Shown here: in pieces, positions 1 through 7,703 of the stretch
Numbering within the stretch: the first letter of the stretch is position 1
How the letters are laid out: every line of letters begins with the position of its first letter
Source: Chrysochromulina tobinii
Lineage: Eukaryota; Haptophyta; Prymnesiales; Chrysochromulinaceae
Assembly: GCA_001275005.1 (NCBI GenBank)
Contig: JWZX01003218.1
Coordinates: 1 to 18,956, forward strand
Direction: 5' to 3'
DNA length: 18,956 nt
Notes under the pieces: generated by a model
The model's input: the letters and a program-made list of their open reading frames with translations, nothing else
The model's database searches: none
Told to the model about the DNA's origin: nothing
Position numbers and translations under genes: made by a program

Positions 1-100
1 GGGGGGGGGCTCGGCATGTACATGTACCTGACTCTGACACGATTCTTTTGCACACCCTGAGCCAGCCGAAGACCTGACGATAGGGTTTCGTCCCTGGGGA

Positions 101-2056
101 ATGGCGCGAGCGAGCGAGCGAGCGACGCGGATGGTGGAGCGTGATCACGAGGATGAGCCTATTCTCATCGACGGGAGCCGTGCTGCGCGCCGCTCACAGT
201 CCCTCTGGTCTGCGCTTGCAGTCCGTCTGGTCTGCTGCGGAGCCGTGCTCATCCTCTCCAGCATGCTCTTGCTGCTCCTGCTTGCTCACTTGTCAGACGC
301 GGCTATCTTTATTGTTATCGGCAGTGATGTCATCGTCTCCGTTGACAACTCGTTCGTAGCGTCCGAGCAAGCAGTCAATTCACCGCAACACGGCATCGCA
401 AACGACGCCGTCGCGTCACTCGAGCCACGGCCCTTGCCGAGGTTGGCATCGCCTCCGCCACGGCCCTCGCCACAGCTCTCGCCGCTGTCTGCTAGGCCAA
501 CTCCGCACGTGCATGCGCCTCCGCCGCCACCTCCACATGCGTCTCCGCCGTCACCATTCGGCTACGTGCGAACCACGCAATCGGGCTTCACAGTCGACGG
601 CGCGCCCTTCCGCTTCGTCGGCATCAACATGTGGCAAGCTGCGTGGGTCGCGGCCGCCTCGCCGGCGCGACTGCAGAGGGAGCTGGACGTGCTGCGCGCG
701 CACGGCATTACGGTGTTGCGCATCACTGCTCTGAGCGAGGGCGCGGCTGACGCGCCGCTGCAAGCTTCGCCGGCGCTGCAACCCTCTCCGGGTGTATTTG
801 ATCCCAAGCTAGCCGAAGGCCTCGACCTCGTGCTGCACGAGCTCCGGGCGCGCAACATGCGCGCCGTACTCGTCCTGAACAACCAGTGGACATGGAGCGG
901 GGGCATGGCCATGTACCTGGTCTGGGCGCGAGGCGGCAGCTGGCGCGACATCCCGTACCCCAGCAGCCACTTGACACAGTACTGGGACCCGGTGCCCGAG
1001 CAGTCCCGGCCGCACGCGACAAACGCCGATTGGGATCGTTATCAGAAGTGGGCGAGCGCCTTTTACTCCACGCCCGCTGCCGTCGCGCTCGCGGACGCTG
1101 CGGTGCGCTGGATGCTGCAGCGGCGCAACACCTACTCGGGCATGGCGTATGCGGAAGATCCGACGATTCTCGGATGGGAGCTCTGCAACGAGCCGCGCGC
1201 CGTGAGCGACGAGAGCGGACGGCTCGCTGCACGGCTGGCACTCATCCAGTGGGTGCGCAGCACCGCCGCACTTGTAAAGCGGCACGCGCCACGGCAGCTC
1301 GTCATGGTGGGCTCCGAAGGCACGACGCCGTTTGGTGAGTACATCAACGTCGACTTTGAGGCCATTCACAAGGTCGACGACGTTGACGCTGTCACCATCC
1401 ATATCTGGCCCGAGAACTGGGGATGGGGCGACGCGTCAAGCGGTGCACGCCTAGCGAGCGCGGTGGCTCACTCGCTCGAGTACCTTGACGACCAGGTGCA
1501 GCGCGTGCGTGCGCTCGGCAAGCCGTTGGTGCTGGAGGAGTTTGGGCTTGCGCGCGACGCGCAGCGCGCCGACGCTGAGCCAGGCCACACAACCCGTCGC
1601 AATGCTTACTACGCGGCCATGCTCCGTGCGGCAGAGGCGCATGGCGTTGCTGGGGTGATGCCGTGGGGATGGGGCGGCAGCGGGCGGCAGCGCGTTCCAG
1701 GAGCGTACTGGCGCGTGGGCGATGACTTCATCGGCGACCCGCCCCATGAGTCGCAGGGCTGGTACAGCGTGTATGATGGGGACACGAGCACGCTGGAGCT
1801 GCTTCGGCAGGGCTTTTCAGTGGGCCACGTGCCGCCAATGCCGCCCGACCCGCCCACACCGCCGCCAATCGGGCCAGTGCCTGTATGCCACTCGAATCAC
1901 GAGGACGACGCCTATGAGGAGCGGTGCGAAGGGTGGTGCACTGACAACTCACACTGCACCTACTGCAAATGTCAAGCGTGTAGGCCGTTGTGTGCTGACC
2001 ATCCCGTCGGTGCGGCAGGTGCGCCGTGCCCACGCCACACAAGCTGCCCGCCTTAA
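101..2056 (+). CDS. Membrane-anchored GH5 (mannanase-like) glycoside hydrolase with Cys-rich C-terminal module
   Basis: 651 residues. An N-terminal hydrophobic stretch (about residues 38-73) without a clear cleavage site suggests a type II signal anchor. A Pro/Ser-rich linker (about 110-152) leads into a GH5 (beta/alpha)8 domain (about 153-575). Family landmarks are FRFVGINMW (170-178), LR in HGITVLRITA (R207), the acid/base Glu in WELCNEP (E364), IHIWPENW (H434), the nucleophile Glu in LVLEEFG (E480), and PWGWGG (521-526). This pattern is closest to endo-beta-1,4-mannanases of the GH5_7 type, so a retaining mannan hydrolase facing the lumen or cell surface is inferred. After a second Pro-rich linker the last 56 residues hold 10 Cys (C..WC...HC..CKC..C..C), a small disulfide-rich module perhaps for binding. 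The first ATG is chosen; the Met at residue 11 is an alternative. Substrate specificity is not proven by sequence. Confidence 0.88.
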   Translation: MARASERATRMVERDHEDEPILIDGSRAARRSQSLWSALAVRLVCCGAVLILSSMLLLLLLAHLSDAAIFIVIGSDVIVSVDNSFVASEQAVNSPQHGIANDAVASLEPRPLPRLASPPPRPSPQLSPLSARPTPHVHAPPPPPPHASPPSPFGYVRTTQSGFTVDGAPFRFVGINMWQAAWVAAASPARLQRELDVLRAHGITVLRITALSEGAADAPLQASPALQPSPGVFDPKLAEGLDLVLHELRARNMRAVLVLNNQWTWSGGMAMYLVWARGGSWRDIPYPSSHLTQYWDPVPEQSRPHATNADWDRYQKWASAFYSTPAAVALADAAVRWMLQRRNTYSGMAYAEDPTILGWELCNEPRAVSDESGRLAARLALIQWVRSTAALVKRHAPRQLVMVGSEGTTPFGEYINVDFEAIHKVDDVDAVTIHIWPENWGWGDASSGARLASAVAHSLEYLDDQVQRVRALGKPLVLEEFGLARDAQRADAEPGHTTRRNAYYAAMLRAAEAHGVAGVMPWGWGGSGRQRVPGAYWRVGDDFIGDPPHESQGWYSVYDGDTSTLELLRQGFSVGHVPPMPPDPPTPPPIGPVPVCHSNHEDDAYEERCEGWCTDNSHCTYCKCQACRPLCADHPVGAAGAPCPRHTSCPP

Positions 2057-2448
2057 CCATATGCTCGCCATGCCGTCCACCCCGCCCGTCGCGTCGGTGG
2101 ATCCGATCGATTCACGATTGAATCATGCTCGACGGGCGCGCCGGGGGGCTTAGGCCTTAGCGCGGGGGCGCGCGGGGCCGAACGCACCGCGGCGCGCCGC
2201 GCGTGCGGGCCGGCCCGCGCGAACAAGGAACGTGCGCCGTGGCGCCGGCGAAGTCGCGCGAGCTAAACTTTAGAAATTCATACCATAGAAATGTGGTGAA
2301 AGGATATACATCAGACGTCTCGGTCTGAAGAAGTCAAATATTCAATAGGCGCCAGCCAGAGCCACCCTTAGAACCGCGCTGACCGCTGCGTTATTTTGAA
2401 ATTGTCCTCGGAAACTTGCATCGCGGGACATCGGACTCGTCGCCATGA
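2057..2448. other. Intergenic space between two converging 3' ends
   Basis: This 392-base space lies between the 3' end of the GH5 gene and the 3' end of the filamin-repeat gene. Bases 2145-2260 are extremely GC-rich, and 2262-2400 shift abruptly to AT-rich sequence. A small perfect inverted repeat (GATTCA, loop CGAT, TGAATC) sits at 2109-2124. I see no gene, tRNA or transposon end here. It presumably holds both 3' UTRs and cleavage sites, but no canonical AATAAA is visible. Confidence 0.5.
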
Positions 2449-5400
2449 TCATCGCCACGGCCGGGCGCTGCCCCTGGGCGAGGGAGCTGGAGCAGGTGTC
2501 GAGAGCGCGGTGGACGCAAAGGATGTGACGGTCAGCGGTCGGCCGACAGGGGTCGGACGTTCCTCGTCCGCCGGGGTCGACGCTTCAAGGTGGTGGTTGG
2601 AGCGTGCCGCGGCCGTCGAGCGTGGTGACCAGGCGACCGACTGCGTGGACGGCGCTCCGGGCGGCGGCATCGTGGGACTGCCAGGCGCCGCTGGGTCCAC
2701 CTGAACCGCAAACGGCGAGCCTGCACAATGCGCGCCATCGACGAGAACACTGACGCGGTAGACGCCGGAGAGCACCGCAGACCACGAGATCGTGTAGCTC
2801 CCATCGAGATGGTCCTCTACGGTGGTGGAGCACGCGCCCGGCCCGCTGAGCTTGGCGGTGACGCCCGCACCGCCGTGGCGCACCGGATTGGCATACTTGT
2901 CGGCCGTGAGTAGCGTGAGCGCCGACACGCGCAGCACTCCACTCAGCCCGAAATTTGGGTCCAGGGGCGTGTGGCCCGCGCGCAACGCGGAAGCTGCGTC
3001 GTGTGCGATGTAGCAGTGCTTCGCACTCACCTTGGCGGGCTCGACGCGGAGCCGCACGGGCGAGCCTGGCAGCTCGAGGGCGCCGAGGCGGGCACGTACG
3101 AGATGGTCGCCCGCGCGAAAGAGGCGCACGATCAGTACGCCGCCACCCGCCGCACCACCACTGGCCGCGCCGCCGGGGTGGGAGGGGGCGGCCGATGAGG
3201 CCCGTAGGGGGGTCCACGCCTTGGAGGGCGAGGTGGCGGCGGCCTTCGAGGCGGAGACGTGGCGCGCTGAGCTGAGCGTCGATGAGCGACGAGTCGACTC
3301 GGTGCCAGTGCCAGTGCCGCCCTCGCGCGTCGTTGCGGCGGCGCCCTCGCGAGCTGCGCCATCCTCTGTGAGCGCTCGCACCGAGTACTCTGCATCCGGA
3401 GCGAGGAGCGGGCCCGGACTGTCCCCATTCACACTCTCGATGCTCACCTCGAGCTGTGAAGGCTCAAACACCGTCGAGTTCCCAAAGGCATCGGCGACAC
3501 GCAAACCGAGAGTCGTCTCTTCCCCCGCGCGCAGCGCAATCGAGGGCTCTGCCGGCACGGCAGAGGGCAGGCGGCGCGACTCCTCTTCATGTAAGCGCCG
3601 GCGGTCCCTCGCCCGCGACGACGCGTGTGGGCTGTGTGGGCTGTGTGGGCTGACGGCCGAGCCATCCGCCAACGCAGCGGCGGCCCAGGCGGCGCTGCTG
3701 GCCGAAGCACTCGTCCAAGCGGCGGCGGAGGCGGCTGTGGGCTGAAGGGGAGGCGTCGTCACGGGCGTCTCCATTGCACTGCTCGCCCGCGCACCGTTGG
3801 GCGTCGTCTCGGGCGACCTCAGCAACAAGCCGCGGGCGCCGGACTGCAGAAGTACACACCGCTCGACCTGCGGCGGCGCGGGAGACACCGTCAGTAGGAA
3901 CGGGCTCCCGTAGAGCGGTGCACCGTCTGCACTCGTGATCGAGAGGGCATGCTGTCCCGCGTGATAGACCACGATGCTGCCAGAGTACCTGCCGTCTTCG
4001 TGGTCAACGAAGGAGCCCGAGGCGACGCCATGAGTAGGCGGCGCGTCCTCGACGTCCATCAGGAGGGCAGTGAGGAGCAGGCCCGCGCCGCCCGAGCGCA
4101 GCCGGTTGCCAAACCGGTCGCGTGCGCGCACCTCGACCAAATTAGGAACGCCCGCGACGGCCTCGTGCAGCTGGCCGGCCACGTCGCATGTAGGCGGGTG
4201 CAGGGCGGCCGGCCAGCAACTCACCGCGTACGGCGAGCGCCCGATCGGTTCGTCGCCGAGCATGAGCGAGAGAGCCCAGATGCCTGCCCGTCGGATCGTG
4301 TACCCCACGGCGAACGAGCCATCGGGTTTGAGAGTCACCGCAGCGCTCGCGGCCGCCGCCAAGGTGGAGCCAGCCCGCTGCCCAGAACCGACCCGGAGGC
4401 GGGCGCTGCTGCACGTGTTGCTGCCGCCCCTGCCGAGGCCGCCGCCCGTCCAGCTGTCGGCATGCGCCGCCCAGCCATCCCCGTCGTGCGCGCCGTAGTA
4501 CTCGTCTGCAAATTGGCCCGGCGTTTCAGGCGTCGTCTCGGGCGCGCTGAGCAGCTCGAGAGTCGCGGTGAGCGGCCCCGCCGCCGGAGCGTCCATGGCA
4601 CGCCGTGCATTGCCGAAGGCGTCGCGCAGCCACACGGTGCAGATCTCATGCCGGCCGGCAAGCGCCTGCGTCTGCGCTGCCCCGCGGACCTCGGAGCGGT
4701 GAGCGCATGCAGCGCACGGAGCGACTCGCAGCACCAGAGGGGAGCCAACCACGTGCTGCTGGTCCAGAGTGATGTGGGCGAGGTAGGTGCCCGCGCGCGG
4801 GACGCAGAAGGTCGCGTACAGCAGCGTGCCTGCGCCTGCGCCCCCAGCCTCGACTGCGCCGCCGAACCTCAGGTCGATGCTCGACTGCTCTTCGGCAACG
4901 TTTGCGAAGACGGGCCGCGTGTCGGGCGGCGCGCCGAACTGCGCGTTGCGCACGTCGGGCGACTCGGACGAGTAGCCTGGCTGCGCGCTGCTCGGCGCGA
5001 AGGCAATCCGGCCACGGAAGTAGCGCTCGCGCGAGAGCGGCGCGGGCGTGTCGTCGTCAAATATGACACGCTGCTGCTTCTGCTGCTGCTTCTGTTGCTG
5101 CTTCTGTTGCTGCTGCTGCTGGATAGGAGCGGCGGGATTGGCACTGGCCACGTCGGCCTCGGTGGAGGTGTGGGCCACTTGGGTCGGTACGTGGTCGGCC
5201 TCGCACCACGGCGACTGCAGGTGGAGCACGCAGTTCATGCGACCAGGAAGCTCCACACGGCCCCCGCCAAGCGTCGGCGCGATCAACTCAATGCGGGCCC
5301 GTTCGCCCGCGACGGCGTGAGCCAGATGCCCCCGCGGCGCGCGTAGCCGCACGTCGCTCGAGCGCACTGCCGACGACGAGCCCACCGTCGAACGCAACGA

Positions 5401-6201
5401 GCGAAGAAGCGGCCGCGGGTCGTGCGGGATGCCGTCGCCGTGCCCAGTGGTAGATGTGGCTATAGGAGCATCTTCGAGCTCAGAGGCGCCGACGCCGGCG
5501 CCGCTTCGACGCCGCTCGCCGCGTAACGACTCGCGACGTGCGGCGACCTCGACGGTGAACGGCGAGCCCGGGAGCGCCTCGACGACCGTACTACGCGGGC
5601 TCCGCACGCCCACACGCAGTGAGTAACGGCCGCTCACCTTGGCCGTATACCAAACGCGCACACTGCCGTCAGTGAGGGACTCAAAGCGCTGGCTATCCAC
5701 CTGCGCCGGTCCGATGAGCGAGACGACGAGTACCGAGGCCAGGTAGCCCACTGACAAAACCGGGCGGCCCTCGGTGTCGGTGCCGTACACAATGAAGCAT
5801 GCGCCTTTGCCGGCGACCGCGGAGCAAAGCCCCTCGCCAATTGTGGTGGAAAGCTTGGCGTTCACGTCGGTGAGGTTGGCGACGATACGTGGTGACGAAA
5901 TGTTCGGCGACATGCGCTGCGACGTCATGTGCGGCGACGACATGCGCGGCGACGACATGTTCGGCTGCACGAGCTGGTTGGCTGCGAAGCTTCGTTCTGC
6001 GTTGGTCTCGGGAGTCGCAAAAGCCACCCGTGGAGGATTGACCTTGCGGCTTTGGTACTTGGATGACAGTGACCAATTGTATCCGCCGCTGGTGCTGTCA
6101 GCCTCTCCGGGCTCCGATGCCGAAAAGATCGGGTCCGGAAGCGGAGTCGGTGGAGGCAGCGAATTTCGAAGGAAGCGTGACTCAGGTGAGGCCGCCGGCA
6201 T
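2449..6201 (-). CDS. Filamin/ABP280-type Ig-repeat protein, 1250 residues, no actin-binding domain
   Basis: An uninterrupted reading frame with about six filamin-type immunoglobulin repeats. They are recognised by the pattern D-G-x-Y/F...AG-x-Y/H-x-L...GSPF-x-(L/V)-x-V. Approximate repeats are 105-220, 285-495, 500-662, 665-773, 880-1055 and 1060-1170. Signature strings include SGRYSLRV/GSPFTVEV, GTYLAHI/GSPLVLRV, DGRYSGSI/GSPFLLTV and DGSYTISW/GSPFAVQV. Repeat 2 is split by a Gln/Lys tract (361-377), and repeat 5 carries a long Ser/Ala/Gly insert. Residues 1-104 are disordered, with a short MSSP-like tandem repeat (82-105). No calponin-homology actin-binding domain, signal peptide or TM segment is visible, so an F-actin crosslinker role cannot be assumed; a scaffold role is an inference. 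The Met at 6201 lies 89 bases after the stop of the preceding transglutaminase-like gene on the same strand. Confidence 0.85.
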   Translation of the reverse strand: MPAASPESRFLRNSLPPPTPLPDPIFSASEPGEADSTSGGYNWSLSSKYQSRKVNPPRVAFATPETNAERSFAANQLVQPNMSSPRMSSPHMTSQRMSPNISSPRIVANLTDVNAKLSTTIGEGLCSAVAGKGACFIVYGTDTEGRPVLSVGYLASVLVVSLIGPAQVDSQRFESLTDGSVRVWYTAKVSGRYSLRVGVRSPRSTVVEALPGSPFTVEVAARRESLRGERRRSGAGVGASELEDAPIATSTTGHGDGIPHDPRPLLRSLRSTVGSSSAVRSSDVRLRAPRGHLAHAVAGERARIELIAPTLGGGRVELPGRMNCVLHLQSPWCEADHVPTQVAHTSTEADVASANPAAPIQQQQQQKQQQKQQQKQQRVIFDDDTPAPLSRERYFRGRIAFAPSSAQPGYSSESPDVRNAQFGAPPDTRPVFANVAEEQSSIDLRFGGAVEAGGAGAGTLLYATFCVPRAGTYLAHITLDQQHVVGSPLVLRVAPCAACAHRSEVRGAAQTQALAGRHEICTVWLRDAFGNARRAMDAPAAGPLTATLELLSAPETTPETPGQFADEYYGAHDGDGWAAHADSWTGGGLGRGGSNTCSSARLRVGSGQRAGSTLAAAASAAVTLKPDGSFAVGYTIRRAGIWALSLMLGDEPIGRSPYAVSCWPAALHPPTCDVAGQLHEAVAGVPNLVEVRARDRFGNRLRSGGAGLLLTALLMDVEDAPPTHGVASGSFVDHEDGRYSGSIVVYHAGQHALSITSADGAPLYGSPFLLTVSPAPPQVERCVLLQSGARGLLLRSPETTPNGARASSAMETPVTTPPLQPTAASAAAWTSASASSAAWAAAALADGSAVSPHSPHSPHASSRARDRRRLHEEESRRLPSAVPAEPSIALRAGEETTLGLRVADAFGNSTVFEPSQLEVSIESVNGDSPGPLLAPDAEYSVRALTEDGAAREGAAATTREGGTGTGTESTRRSSTLSSARHVSASKAAATSPSKAWTPLRASSAAPSHPGGAASGGAAGGGVLIVRLFRAGDHLVRARLGALELPGSPVRLRVEPAKVSAKHCYIAHDAASALRAGHTPLDPNFGLSGVLRVSALTLLTADKYANPVRHGGAGVTAKLSGPGACSTTVEDHLDGSYTISWSAVLSGVYRVSVLVDGAHCAGSPFAVQVDPAAPGSPTMPPPGAPSTQSVAWSPRSTAAARSNHHLEASTPADEERPTPVGRPLTVTSFASTALSTPAPAPSPRGSARPWR
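5071..5121. repeat. Trinucleotide repeat encoding a Gln/Lys tract
   Basis: An imperfect CAG/CAA/AAG repeat (read on the - strand) encodes residues 361-377 of the filamin-repeat protein: a Q6 run, then Lys-interrupted QQQ units. It lies inside what should be the second Ig repeat, so it probably forms a flexible surface loop and may vary in length between strains. Confidence 0.85.
5887..5958. repeat. Short tandem repeat coding MSSP-like units
   Basis: Related short units (CGCGGCGACGACATG-like on the + strand) encode residues 82-105 of the filamin-repeat protein: MSSPR, MSSPH, MTSQR, MSPN, ISSPR. This is a recently expanded low-complexity segment rich in SP sites, just before the first Ig-like repeat. 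Confidence 0.7.
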
Positions 6202-6290
6202 CCGGCGGGTGCGGTGTGCTCTCCTTTGACTCGTTCATTGCTCGTGAAAGCTGTATACTGTGAATGTGAACCCTTCCACAAAATCTCCGT

Positions 6291-7095
6291 TTACCCGCCA
6301 CCCGCATCACCACCAGAACGCAGGGCGCCGCGCCGGTACCTCGGCGTCACCTCGGTCGCAGGGATCGGGCACGTCTGCCACGGGAGCGGGAAAGTGCTCT
6401 CCGAGGGTGCAAAGGAGGACGCGAACACGCGCGGCGCCTCCGCACTGTAGAGGCGCTCGGCAAACCAAGTTGAGTCCAAAGGCGATGGTTCAGCTGCACC
6501 AATTGAGTGCCATCCGTCAGGCGTCCATACCTCCACCCAAACATGATTCCCGCTGCCATCGCCCCAATCGGCAACGCCAGCCACGCGCGCCGGCACCCCA
6601 ACAGAGCGACAGCACGCAGTCAGGAGCAACGACAGCCCCCGAGCAGCTCGCGTAACCGTGCTCCAGCACCATAAGCGGCGCCAATACCTTTGGCGATTGG
6701 TTGGGCTCGTACCTCACGTTGAATGTGTCCCAGATGGCTCGGTTTAATGTGAGCGCAGCCTCGGCTGTGGACGTCGCACCCCGCACTAGCTCCGAGCAAC
6801 GAGGGCGCAGTACGGCCCGCCAGTCATCCCGCGGCTCGTCGAGGCATCCAGGCGGTAGCACTGCCTCGCAGAAGATGGGCCAAGGCACCGCTGAAGCCCA
6901 GGCAGTGCTTGCGCGTGCCTCGAGCGCGAGCGCCACGTGCTGCTCGAGAGGAATGGCTGCATCTAGCTTCGGATGGCGGTGATGTTGCAGGTAGGTGACG
7001 GCCGCAGCGCAAAGGTCAGCTGGTGAGGAGGTCGACGCGCAGGATGCGACCGTGTGAACGAGCATCGAGAAAAGGATCGACATTCCTCTACACAT
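6291..7095 (-). CDS. Secreted transglutaminase-like (papain-fold) protein, interrupted by a 1-base frameshift
   Basis: Two - strand frames encode consecutive halves of one domain. The upstream half (7095 to about 6637) has a signal-peptide-like start (MCRGMSILFSMLVHTVASCA), then LNRAIWDTFNVRYEPNQSP and HGYASCSG, which carries the presumed nucleophile Cys (codon 6643-6645). The downstream half has CCRSVGVPARVAGV, GSGNHVWVEVW (presumed catalytic His, codon 6543-6545), GWHSIGAAEPSPLDSTWF and ASSFAP. The frame changes within the C5 run on the + strand at 6636-6640, which carries one base too many. Otherwise the protein would be 267 residues. The motif order matches secreted transglutaminase-like proteins I associate with Planctomycetes/Bacteroidetes. 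Whether the break is a sequence error or a real lesion cannot be told here. The frame extends upstream to a Met at 7257, but the Met at 7095 gives the signal peptide. Confidence 0.78.
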
Positions 7096-7703
7096 GCGAT
7101 ACTGTACCGGTAACGACCTTGTGAATGGAGCATACCCGGTACCCGACTCGGCGCGGCTTGGCTCGGCCCCGCGGTCTAGTTCGCCGCGCTGAGCCCTTCT
7201 AATTTTGGGGGGTTTGCGGCTCCCAAGTGCGCCCGTAGCAGCGCTCCGTTCGCTCACTCAGTTTGGGGACAGAATGGAGAAAAAGGGTCGATGCACTTGA
7301 CTTGACTTGTCTTGACTTGAGTTCTTGACTGAATTGACATGACGTGACTTGACAGCCATCGCCGGGGGCGCCGTGCATAAAATCCCCTTTCAAATTTCGC
7401 CGCGGGCATCGCGTTCATCATGACGTGGCGCTGGTTCGCCCCCCGAAAGCACATCGTCCGAAAGGTGATGCTTTGCGCGATTCTTTCCTCCTCCCTGCGC
7501 TCACAACGATCGCACGTCTCCACACCGCGGCCTATTACCCCAGCTCTCAGTCCGCACACGCTCTCCAAACTCAGAGCAAATCGGCCACCCAATGCCACAC
7601 GGGCTGCCGGCGCCATGTCCAGACCCTCGCTGCTCTCTGTGCGCGGCAGCCTCTGAGCGGCGCGTTCGAATCACCGTGCGGCCTGTGCCTGCGCAGGATC
7701 CCG
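7096..7703. promoter_or_regulatory. Shared divergent promoter region of the transglutaminase-like and PDI selenoprotein genes
   Basis: This 608-base space separates two head-to-head starts, so it should drive both genes. It contains a TACCGGTA palindrome (7105-7112) just upstream of the transglutaminase-like start, the TTGAC pentamer array (7297-7353), and a weak TATA-like CATAAAA near 7375. Short open frames across 7420-7656 show no domain and are considered chance. If the TATA-like site is used, the selenoprotein mRNA would have a 5' leader of about 300 bases. Confidence 0.45.
7297..7353. repeat. TTGAC pentamer array
   Basis: Six exact TTGAC pentamers (starting 7297, 7302, 7312, 7325, 7334, 7349), with variants TTGTC, TTGAG, ATGAC and GTGAC between them, mostly in 5-base phase. 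TTGAC is the core of the W-box bound by WRKY factors in green plants. Whether that applies in this organism is unknown, and it may simply be a microsatellite. Confidence 0.7.

Noticed and set aside
2109-2124. GATTCA/TGAATC hairpin after the GH5 gene as a terminator
   Set aside because: The stem has only 6 bp and no supporting context, and intrinsic terminators are not expected in nuclear DNA.
3949-5346. 465-codon + strand open frame with a Leu run
   Set aside because: It is antisense to the filamin-repeat gene. Its Leu run is the reverse of the Gln codons, and no domain is visible. GC-rich coding DNA often leaves long open antisense frames.
7664-7676. B-box-like GTTCGAATC
   Set aside because: There is no upstream A-box and no cloverleaf. 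It lies in the 5' leader of the selenoprotein gene.
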